Shown: positions 1 to 5,811 of the stretch, in pieces | How positions within the stretch are numbered: the stretch's first letter is position 1 | Layout of the letters: each line of letters begins with the position of its first letter | Assembly (NCBI GenBank): GCA_016303085.1 | Contig: JAEDMI010000082.1 | Coordinates: 1-10,679, forward strand | From: Acetatifactor sp. | Lineage (GTDB): Bacteria; Bacillota; Clostridia; Lachnospirales; Lachnospiraceae | Reading direction: 5' to 3' | Length of the DNA stretch: 10,679 nt | Program-made: the position numbers and the translations under genes | The notes under the pieces: generated by a model | What the model was told of the DNA's origin: nothing | The model's database searches: none | The model's input: the letters and a program-made list of their open reading frames with translations, nothing else

Positions 1-460
1 CCAGTACCATGACGGTCATGACTACGGCATCAAAGGTGGTGATAACTGCCATGCCTGCAGCCATGCGGATTGCCTGAAGGTCATTGGTAAAGTGCGCCAT
101 CAGGTCACCGGTCTTATGGCTGTTGAAAAAACGGGCAGACAAGGTCTCCAGATGTGCAAACAAATCGTTCCGCATTCTGTACTCAATTCCCCTGGAAGCT
201 CCGATAATAAAGTATCTCCAGCCGAAGCGCCCTGCCATCATGATGAGACCTGCGCAGAGAATCTTGAGGAGAATGGGCTTGACTCCAACAAAACCTAAGG
301 TACCGCTTGTGAGGCCGTCGATGATTTCACCTGTATACTGGGGGACATAGAGGCTGGCCAGGTCTACCAGCATCAACACAATAATTCCCAGGATGTAATG
401 CCCTGTATAATGGAAAAGATAGGGAAATATAGAAAATTTCTTTTGGTTTGCTTTTTGCAT
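1..460 (-). CDS. ABC transporter, N-terminal part (exporter-type permease/ATPase), cut by window edge
   Basis: Leftward gene; the first 153 codons are visible and the rest lies beyond base 1. The ATG at 460-458 is preceded by GGAGG five bases upstream, so the start is secure. The protein opens with a short basic segment, then a hydrophobic helix at about residues 21-40, a second at about 62-86 and the start of another near 137. Between them is the typical exporter coupling stretch: EYRMRNDLF at 93-101, then LSARFFNSHKTGDLMAHFTND at about 107-127. This is the type I ABC exporter fold (MsbA/BmrA/YheI-like), in which six membrane helices precede an ATPase domain; that domain is not in the window. 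Known members export lipids, drugs or peptides, often as heterodimers with a neighbouring half-transporter. The substrate cannot be told here. It is transcribed away from the acetyltransferase gene. Confidence 0.9.
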   Translation of the reverse strand, partial: MQKANQKKFSIFPYLFHYTGHYILGIIVLMLVDLASLYVPQYTGEIIDGLTSGTLGFVGVKPILLKILCAGLIMMAGRFGWRYFIIGASRGIEYRMRNDLFAHLETLSARFFNSHKTGDLMAHFTNDLQAIRMAAGMAVITTFDAVVMTVMVL

Positions 461-563
461 GATTTCCTCCGTTCCGATGCGCAACTCCCCAAGGATAATA
501 ATGCTATACATATCGCGTCAGGATGGAGCGCAGGAATAAAGAATATTTTAACATACTTTTAAT

Positions 564-592
564 TTGAAGAAAATAGAGAAAGTTGATATAAT
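564..592 (+). promoter_or_regulatory. Sigma-A-type promoter of the GNAT gene
   Basis: TTGAAG (564-569) and a perfect TATAAT (587-592) are separated by exactly 17 bp. Transcription would begin near 599, giving a leader of about 25 bases before the TTG start at 624, with the ribosome binding site at 607-615. The promoter lies inside the longest possible reading frame, whose first TTG is the -35 box itself; this argues that translation does not begin there. The rest of the divergent gap (461-563) must also hold the promoter of the leftward ABC transporter. I see only a weak candidate for it: CTGACG and TATTAT on the minus strand with a short 15 bp spacer. Confidence 0.72.
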
Positions 593-623
593 GTTACCCA
601 TTACACGGAAGGGAGATTTTATT

Positions 624-1223
624 TTGAGACTGACAGATGCAAATACACAGGAACAACTGATTAAAGTGCGTTATCTATATGAGGAAGCCTTTCCGAAGAG
701 TGAGAAGAAGCCCTTTGAAATGATACTTAAGGGAAGAAAAAAGGGAACTTATGAGATAATGGCAATAGAGAATGAAGAAGGCGGATTTCAGGGACTTGCC
801 ATAATTATGCGTTATGGGGATTTGGTCTTGCTGGACTATTTTGCCATCCATCCGATGTACCGCGGGACAGGTGTGGGAAGCAAGGCACTGAAGGCATTAC
901 AGAAAAGATATGAGGGAAAAAAGTTCCTGTTGGAAATCGAGAGCACCATCGGGGCGGAAGCTACCCCGGAAGCGGCAGCCGGCCCCGGTGAGGCAGAGGA
1001 AGCTGCGATACGCCGGCGTCGCAAGGAATTCTATCTGCGAGGCGGTATGCAGCCCATGGACTTTCTCGTGAATCTTTTCGGCGTGGAAATGGAGATAATG
1101 ACATATGATTGCAGCGTGACCTTTGAGGAATATCATTCCATTCTCGAACACAGTATTCCCATCGCCATGGCTGAGAAAGTAAAGTTAGCGCGCAACCTTA
1201 TTTCTCCTCCACAACATTTCTGA
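624..1223 (+). CDS. GNAT family N-acetyltransferase
   Basis: Predicted acetyl-CoA-dependent N-acetyltransferase of 199 residues; substrate unknown. The acetyl-CoA binding motif A is clear: a beta strand and loop DYFAIHPMYRGTGVGSKAL at about 71-89, with the R-G-T-G-V-G pyrophosphate loop at 80-85. The start is set at TTG 624 because GGAAGGGAG (607-615) lies eight bases upstream. The frame extends to an earlier TTG at 564 and an ATG at 591, but these overlap the promoter's -35 and -10 boxes. Between the strand LLEIES (102-107) and the late RRRKEFYLRGGM segment (131-142) sits an Ala/Glu/Pro/Gly-rich loop of about 20 residues, richer in G+C than the rest of the gene. The gene ends inside the 3' end of the convergent alarmone synthetase gene, a 26 bp tail-to-tail overlap. 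Confidence 0.85.
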   Translation: MRLTDANTQEQLIKVRYLYEEAFPKSEKKPFEMILKGRKKGTYEIMAIENEEGGFQGLAIIMRYGDLVLLDYFAIHPMYRGTGVGSKALKALQKRYEGKKFLLEIESTIGAEATPEAAAGPGEAEEAAIRRRRKEFYLRGGMQPMDFLVNLFGVEMEIMTYDCSVTFEEYHSILEHSIPIAMAEKVKLARNLISPPQHF

Positions 1224-1881
1224 TACTCTGCATCTTTTTGTCCAGCATGGAGCTGATTTCGGCACACTCCAGAAGGGAACTTTCGGTAGCGATAAGAACA
1301 TCTTCGGGTAAATCCTTTTTATAGCGCAGCCTGTGCTCCAGATTTGCCCAGAATTCCATGGCGATGGTACGCAGCTGAACCTCCACCTTCACATTACGCT
1401 TTTCCTCCTGTAGAAAGATGGGAACCTCTACGATGAGATGCAGACTGCGGTACCCGTTCTCCTTAGGGTTGCGGATATAGTCCTTTTCCTCCAACAGAGT
1501 GATGTCGTCCTGTCGGATCAGACAATCCGCCAGCATATAGATATCGTCCACAAAGGAGCAGATGACGCGGATTCCTGCAATGTCGAACAGATTATTCTCT
1601 ATGGAAGACAGGGTAAGGGGAAGATTTTTGCGATGCAGCTTCTCCAGAATACTGTCCGGTGATTTCAACCTGGTTTTGATGCTTTCAATGGGATTACGGT
1701 CATGCTGTAAGGAAAACTGTTCGTTCAATACCTTGAACTTTGTCTCCACCTCCATGATGGCACAGCGGTACCGGGACATCAGTTCCTGGGAGGAAGCCAT
1801 GGTTGCACGAAAGTTGTCCATAATCTCTTTGTTATATAAACTCGGAAATTGGGTAGATAAGTCTTTATTTGCATCTATCAT
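1198..1881 (-). CDS. Small alarmone synthetase, (p)ppGpp synthetase of the SasA/RelP (YwaC) type
   Basis: Cytosolic GTP/GDP pyrophosphokinase of 227 residues, the length of single-domain synthetases that lack the hydrolase domain of Rel. Visible RelA/SpoT synthetase motifs are NPIE (63-66), the basic ATP-binding RLKS (71-74) with K81, DIAGIRVICSF (100-110), the G-loop stretch NPKENGYRSLHLIVEVP (138-154) with Y144, and VEVQLRTIAMEFWANLEH (166-183) with the catalytic-type E168. From memory, the pattern KS.SI..KL, ICSF..DIY and TIAM.FWA.LEH resembles B. subtilis YwaC (SasA/RelP) more than YjbM (SasB/RelQ). The ATG at 1881 has AAAGAGGTG five bases upstream; the frame stays open 33 codons further but without such a site. 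It lies 62 bases after the ABC-F gene on the same strand with no terminator between, so the two are probably co-transcribed. A transcriptional input specific to this gene is not visible. Confidence 0.88.
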   Translation of the reverse strand: MIDANKDLSTQFPSLYNKEIMDNFRATMASSQELMSRYRCAIMEVETKFKVLNEQFSLQHDRNPIESIKTRLKSPDSILEKLHRKNLPLTLSSIENNLFDIAGIRVICSFVDDIYMLADCLIRQDDITLLEEKDYIRNPKENGYRSLHLIVEVPIFLQEEKRNVKVEVQLRTIAMEFWANLEHRLRYKKDLPEDVLIATESSLLECAEISSMLDKKMQSIRNVVEEK

Positions 1882-1943
1882 TTGTACACCTCTTTCGACC
1901 CGTGAAGGCAGATTTTTTGCAGCAGCTTGATATTTGCCTGTAT

Positions 1944-3500
1944 TTAAATTACGCGGGTAGTCCATTTCGCACAGTCCCACACATCCGTTGCCAGTCCCTC
2001 ATAAAATTCCGGCTCGTGGCAGACCATCAGGACGCTGCCTTTATAATCCTTCAGAGCACGTTTCAACTCCTCCTTGGCGTCTGCGTCAAGATGGTTGGTG
2101 GGCTCGTCCAGAAGCAGGATGTTGGTGTCGCGGTTAATGAGCTTACAAAGCCTTACCTTTGCCTGTTCGCCGCCGCTTAACACTTTTACCCGGCTCTCGA
2201 TGTGTTTTGTGGTAAGTCCGCATTTTGCCAGGGCTGAGCGCACCTCATACTGGGTGAATCCCGGAAATTCCTTCCAGATTTCTTCAATACAGCTGTTGTC
2301 TTTATCGCCGGTCATTTCCTGCTCAAAGTATCCGATTTCCAGATAATCGCCTTGCTCAACACTTCCCGAAAGAGGGGGAATCAGTCCCAGGATACTCTTT
2401 AAGAGGGTGGTTTTTCCGATTCCGTTGGCTCCCGTCAGAACGATTTTCTGTCCCCGCTCCATGGTGAGGGATAAGGGTTTTGAGAGGGGCTCCTCATAGC
2501 CGATAACCAGGTCGTGGGTCTCAAATAGGATGCGTCCCGGTGTTCTTGCCTCACGGAAGTGAAATTCCGGCTTGGGTTTCTCCGCCGCAAGCTCGATAAC
2601 ATCCATCTTATCCAGTTTTTTCTGGCGGGACATAGCCATGTTTCTGGTGGAGACTCTGGCTTTATTTCTCGCCACAAAGTCTTTTAAATCCGCGATTTCC
2701 TTCTGCTGGCGGTTATAGGCAGCCTCCAGCTGGGATTTCTTCATGGCGTAGACTTCCTGAAACTTATCGTAATCGCCCACATAACGGTTCAGCTCCTGAT
2801 TATCCATGTGATAAATCAGATTCACTACGCTGTTCAGGAAAGGAATATCGTGGCTTATCAGGATAAAGGCATTCTCATATTCCGTGAGATAGCGCTTCAG
2901 CCATTCGATGTGCTCCGCATCCAGATAGTTGGTGGGCTCATCCAGCAGAAGGATATCCGGTTTCTCCAGAAGCAGTTTTCCCAGAAGTACCTTTGTTCTC
3001 TGACCACCTGACAGTTCTGTCACATCTCTGTCGAGACCGATGTCCAGAAGTCCCAGCGCCCGGGCAACCTCTTCCACCTTGGCATCAATCATATAAAAGT
3101 CATGCATGGTGAGCAAATCCTGAATGGTGCCCAGTTCTTCCATGTAGGTATCCAGTTCCTCGGGACTTGCCTCTCCCATTTTTTCGCAAATGTCGTTCAT
3201 CTGGGATTCCATTTCATAGAGAAAATCAAAGGCGGAGGACAGTACCTGACGGATAGTCATGCCGGCAGTCAGCACCGTGTGCTGGTCCAGGTAGCCCACC
3301 CGCACATTTTTCGCCCATTCGATTTTTCCCTCGTCAGGCGTCAGTTTTCCTGTTATAATATTCATAAATGTGGACTTTCCCTCGCCGTTGGCGCCAATCA
3401 GTCCGATATGTTCTCCTTTCAGCAGTCGAAAGGATACATCATTGAAGATAGCCCGGTCACCGAAGCCGTGGGTTAAATGTTCAACGCTTAATATACTCAT
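1944..3500 (-). CDS. ABC-F family ATPase (ribosome-associated, no membrane domain)
   Basis: Soluble protein of 518 residues with two ABC ATPase domains in tandem and no transmembrane segment, the hallmark of ABC-F translation factors, which act at the ribosomal E site. Domain 1 has Walker A GANGEGKST (36-44), signature LSGGQ (163-167), Walker B DILLLDEPTN with E188, and SHD (216-218). Domain 2 has GANGIGKTT (357-365), LSGGE (441-445), ILLLDEPTNH (461-470) and CHE (495-497). The charged linker between the domains (about 245-320, rich in K, R and Q) corresponds to the tRNA-interacting arm; it is of moderate length. Housekeeping ABC-F proteins and antibiotic-resistance ABC-Fs share this layout, and I cannot assign the subfamily with confidence. 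The start at 3500 has AAGGA eight bases upstream and begins directly with the first ATPase strand. The frame stays open 87 codons further upstream, but that stretch crosses the divergent promoter region and is not coding. The alarmone synthetase follows it. Confidence 0.9.
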   Translation of the reverse strand: MSILSVEHLTHGFGDRAIFNDVSFRLLKGEHIGLIGANGEGKSTFMNIITGKLTPDEGKIEWAKNVRVGYLDQHTVLTAGMTIRQVLSSAFDFLYEMESQMNDICEKMGEASPEELDTYMEELGTIQDLLTMHDFYMIDAKVEEVARALGLLDIGLDRDVTELSGGQRTKVLLGKLLLEKPDILLLDEPTNYLDAEHIEWLKRYLTEYENAFILISHDIPFLNSVVNLIYHMDNQELNRYVGDYDKFQEVYAMKKSQLEAAYNRQQKEIADLKDFVARNKARVSTRNMAMSRQKKLDKMDVIELAAEKPKPEFHFREARTPGRILFETHDLVIGYEEPLSKPLSLTMERGQKIVLTGANGIGKTTLLKSILGLIPPLSGSVEQGDYLEIGYFEQEMTGDKDNSCIEEIWKEFPGFTQYEVRSALAKCGLTTKHIESRVKVLSGGEQAKVRLCKLINRDTNILLLDEPTNHLDADAKEELKRALKDYKGSVLMVCHEPEFYEGLATDVWDCAKWTTRVI

Positions 3501-3540
3501 TTGGGTTTTCCTTTTTAAAATTTTAATGTCATATGCGCCT

Positions 3541-3569
3541 ATTCTATCATATTTTAAAAATTTTAGAAA
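3541..3569 (-). promoter_or_regulatory. Probable promoter of the ABC-F/alarmone synthetase operon
   Basis: On the minus strand TAGAAT (3546-3541) is a 5/6 match to the -10 box and would start transcription about 34 bases before the ABC-F ATG. At 17 bp spacing the -35 position holds TTTCTA (3569-3564), only a 3/6 match. The surrounding DNA is very A+T rich, which helps promoter melting but also makes chance matches likely. Confidence 0.35.
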
Positions 3570-3572
3570 GTC

Positions 3573-3590
3573 TTTGCAGTTTTTTGCAAA
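3573..3590. repeat. Inverted repeat TTTGCA-N6-TGCAAA in a divergent intergenic region
   Basis: Perfect 6 bp arms (3573-3578 and 3585-3590) flank GTTTTT. The element lies between the divergent ABC-F and lipoprotein genes, just upstream of the proposed ABC-F -10 box and next to the possible -35 box of the lipoprotein gene. Its form and place suit an operator, but six-base arms in A+T-rich DNA can occur by chance. Confidence 0.4.
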
Positions 3591-3647
3591 TGAAAGGACT
3601 ATATATATTAGACCGCAAAAAAATGGGAATACTATATGCGGTACAAT
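3584..3647 (+). promoter_or_regulatory. Possible promoter region of the lipoprotein-MBOAT-DHHW cassette
   Basis: Two candidates are visible. TTGCAA (3584-3589) with TATTAG (3606-3611) at 16 bp spacing is weak at both boxes. TACAAT (3642-3647) is a 5/6 -10 box, and its start site would lie about 28 bases before the lipoprotein ATG, but it has no recognisable -35 box and so may need an activator. The arms ACCGCA (3612-3617) and TGCGGT (3637-3642) form an inverted repeat with a 19-base gap that touches this -10 box; it could be an operator. Confidence 0.35.
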
Positions 3648-3681
3648 GAAAGCGCATTGGAAAATGCAGATGGAGGTTTTT

Positions 3682-4356
3682 ATGAAAAAATTATTGGTAA
3701 TGATGAGTGTAGGGTTGTTGGTGCTTGGTATGACCGGTTGCCGCAATAGGGCTGACAACACAGAAAGTCAAAGCAGTGAACAACAGAGCAGTGAACAGCA
3801 GAGCAGTCAGCCCTCGGAGAGTTCTCAGGAAATTCAGTCCTCCGAGGCCGTTGGGGAACAGCAGACAGGTACTGTAGTTAACGGATATGACTATACAAAC
3901 GGCTGGACGGAGGAAATGACAGCCGTCAAAACTGCCGTGACAGACACACTGGGTGAAAATTACTGGCCGAATTCTCCGGTAATGCCGGATATGCTGGAAA
4001 CATTTTTCGGTATTTCTTCCGATATGTATGACGATTATCTTGCAGAGACACCTATGATAAGCACCAACGTAGATACTCTGATTGTCATTAAGGCGAAAGA
4101 AGGTCAGGCGGAAGCTGTGGAAGAGGCACTGAATGCCTATCGTGACACAAACGTAAATGACACACTGCAATATCCCATGAATGTTGGCAAGATTCAGGCA
4201 TCCAGAGTGGAGAGAATCGGAGATTATGTCTGCTTTGTACAGCTTGGTGCGGATACAATGACGGCAATGGAATCCGGTGATGAAGCTGTGATTGCGCAGT
4301 GCCAGGAGGTCAACGAGCTTGTCATTGAGGTGATCAGACGACAGGTAGAGAAATAA
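3682..4356 (+). CDS. DUF4358-type lipoprotein
   Basis: Predicted surface lipoprotein of 224 residues. The ATG has TGGAGG five bases upstream. MKK and a hydrophobic core (residues 4-18) end in the lipobox-like LGMTGC with the lipidated Cys at 20; Met at the -3 position is less usual than Leu. A Ser/Gln/Glu-rich linker (about 29-62) with SSEQQ repeats spaces the folded part from the membrane. The C-terminal domain (about 75-224), with NYWPNSPVMPDMLETFFGI at 93-111 followed by a strand-rich stretch, agrees with my memory of DUF4358, a family of unknown function. It stands 16 bases before the MBOAT gene, so it is first in a three-gene operon with the acyltransferase and DHHW genes. I infer a supporting role in surface-glycan acylation; no catalytic residues can be named. 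Confidence 0.8.
   Translation: MKKLLVMMSVGLLVLGMTGCRNRADNTESQSSEQQSSEQQSSQPSESSQEIQSSEAVGEQQTGTVVNGYDYTNGWTEEMTAVKTAVTDTLGENYWPNSPVMPDMLETFFGISSDMYDDYLAETPMISTNVDTLIVIKAKEGQAEAVEEALNAYRDTNVNDTLQYPMNVGKIQASRVERIGDYVCFVQLGADTMTAMESGDEAVIAQCQEVNELVIEVIRRQVEK
3772..3810 (+). repeat. 15-bp tandem repeat encoding SSEQQ units in the lipoprotein linker
   Basis: Two copies, 3772-3786 and 3787-3801, differ by one base; a partial third (3802-3810) diverges after six bases. They encode the low-complexity spacer behind the lipidated Cys. Length changes by slippage here would only lengthen or shorten the tether. Confidence 0.7.
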
Positions 4357-4372
4357 CAGAGCGGAGTGAAAA

Positions 4373-5782
4373 ATGGTATTCAGCAGTGTATTGTTTTTAT
4401 TTCGGTTTTTGCCGGTCTTTTTTATCTGTTATTACGTGGCTCCCGGGAGGATGAAAAATTTCATCCTCCTTTTAGGGAGCCTGTTCTTTTATGCATGGGG
4501 CGAGCCGGTTTATGTTCTGCTGATGCTCTTTTCCACTCTGTCCGACTATGTTCACGGAAGATTGATTGAAAAATACCGGGGAGGAGGAAGGGCAAAGCTC
4601 TTCCTGGTTTCCTCGGTGCTCATTAATCTTTTGGTTTTGTGCTTTTTCAAGTATGCGGATTTCCTGATACAGACTGTGAACGTTCTGTTTGGCACGTCAA
4701 TTCCTCCGTTGAATCTGCCGTTGCCCATCGGGATATCTTTTTATACTTTTCAGACCATGTCTTACACCATAGATGTGTATCGCGGAGAAGCCGAGGTGCA
4801 GAGGAACCTTTTGGATTTCGGCGTCTTTGTAACCATGTTTCCTCAGCTTATCGCCGGGCCCATTGTAAAGTACAGAGATGTGGAGGAGCGCTTGCATAAT
4901 CGTTCTGTGGATATATGTACAGTCAGCTGTGGGATGAAGCGTTTTTGTGTGGGACTTGCAAAGAAGGTATTGATTGCAAATAATATCGGCGAGTTGTGGT
5001 CTGAGATTTCAGGCATGAATTTGGGAGAAATCAGTGCGCTGACTGCCTGGCTTGGGATACTTGCCTTTGCTTTTCAGATTTACTTTGATTTTTCGGGATA
5101 CTCCGATATGGCCATCGGATTGGGAAAAATGATGGGCTTTTATTTCCCTGAGAATTTCAATTATCCCTATATATCGGCATCTGTCACGGAATTTTGGAGA
5201 AGGTGGCATATTTCTCTGGGAAGCTGGTTCCGGGAGTATGTGTATATCCCTTTGGGCGGCAATCGAAAAGGTCTGCCGAGACAGTTGGTCAATATTTTTA
5301 TTGTCTGGATGCTGACCGGAATCTGGCACGGTGCGGGGTGGAACTTTCTGCTGTGGGGGCTTTGGTTTGCGTTTTTCCTGTCTCTGGAGAAACTGTTTCT
5401 GGGAAAGATTCTTTCCGGATTGCCCAGGGCGGCAGGCATACTCTACAACAGTTTGTTGGTTCTGGTGGGCTGGGTTTTGTTTGCACTTGAGACACCGGAG
5501 CAGATATGGGGCTATCTGAAAGCAATGGCCGGGGCGGGAGGAGTACTTGACAGTCAGGGCCTTTATTTGGGAAGGCAGTATATCGTATTGTTTGCTCTTG
5601 CAGCGGTGGCAGCTACACCTCTGTTTACAAGGCTGGTCAAACAGCTGGAACATTCGGGCACAGGTTTAGGAATTGGTGTATACCGTTTGGGCGAAAAGGT
5701 GATACCTGTTATTCTTCTGATTTTGGCGGTCGCAGGCATTGTGGATGCGTCCTACAATCCCTTCTTGTATTTCAGGTTTTAA
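4373..5782 (+). CDS. MBOAT family membrane O-acyltransferase (AlgI/DltB-like)
   Basis: Polytopic membrane protein of 469 residues with many hydrophobic segments, the usual size for bacterial AlgI-type MBOAT proteins. These take an acyl group from a cytoplasmic donor and pass it across the membrane to modify an extracellular glycan. Marks of the family are SLFFYAWGEP (36-45), PIGISFYTFQTMSYTIDVYRG (118-138), FPQLIAGPIV (156-165), DFSGYSDMAIG (239-249), EFWRRWHISLGSWFREYVYIP (273-293) with H279, and the invariant TGIWHGAGWNF (315-325) with H319, the histidine considered catalytic in the family. The C-terminus YNPFLYFRF is also familiar from clostridial members. The start has GGAG six bases upstream and lies 16 bases after the lipoprotein stop; the DHHW gene follows after 29 bases. 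The glycan and acyl group cannot be read from sequence; acetyl is the likeliest by analogy. Codons 22-37 lie in a strong hairpin, entered separately. Confidence 0.93.
   Translation: MVFSSVLFLFRFLPVFFICYYVAPGRMKNFILLLGSLFFYAWGEPVYVLLMLFSTLSDYVHGRLIEKYRGGGRAKLFLVSSVLINLLVLCFFKYADFLIQTVNVLFGTSIPPLNLPLPIGISFYTFQTMSYTIDVYRGEAEVQRNLLDFGVFVTMFPQLIAGPIVKYRDVEERLHNRSVDICTVSCGMKRFCVGLAKKVLIANNIGELWSEISGMNLGEISALTAWLGILAFAFQIYFDFSGYSDMAIGLGKMMGFYFPENFNYPYISASVTEFWRRWHISLGSWFREYVYIPLGGNRKGLPRQLVNIFIVWMLTGIWHGAGWNFLLWGLWFAFFLSLEKLFLGKILSGLPRAAGILYNSLLVLVGWVLFALETPEQIWGYLKAMAGAGGVLDSQGLYLGRQYIVLFALAAVAATPLFTRLVKQLEHSGTGLGIGVYRLGEKVIPVILLILAVAGIVDASYNPFLYFRF
4438..4481 (+). repeat. Two-part hairpin inside the 5' end of the MBOAT gene
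   Basis: The outer arms are GGCTCCC (4438-4444) and GGGAGCC (4475-4481), perfectly complementary over 7 bp. The inner arms are GGAGGATGAAA (4446-4456) and TTTCATCCTCC (4459-4469), perfectly complementary over 11 bp around AA. One base is unpaired on the left and TTTTA on the right. The inner stem followed directly by four T resembles a weak intrinsic terminator. The left side also contains the self-complementary CTCCCGGGAG (4440-4449), so alternative pairings exist. It lies 65 bases into the gene, over residues 22-37. Folding in the cell is inferred, not shown. Confidence 0.6.
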
Positions 5783-5811
5783 ATGTGTGGTGAGGAGGTG
5801 TGAGACTTTCC

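Noticed and set aside
84..350. Plus-strand open frames near the left edge
   Set aside because: They are antisense to the ABC exporter, whose minus-strand translation carries the expected membrane and coupling-helix sequence.
3370..3681. A 104-codon upstream extension of the lipoprotein frame
   Set aside because: The signal peptide and lipobox begin at ATG 3682, behind TGGAGG; the extension is antisense to the ABC-F gene.
3501..3761. An 87-codon upstream extension of the ABC-F frame
   Set aside because: It crosses the A+T-rich divergent promoter region and the opposite-strand lipoprotein start. The family's first ATPase strand begins right at the ATG 3500, which has its own ribosome binding site.
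5009..5653. Minus-strand open frame of 214 codons
   Set aside because: It lies wholly inside the MBOAT gene in antisense, with a low-complexity, Gln/Lys/Pro-rich translation and no domain. It is a composition shadow.
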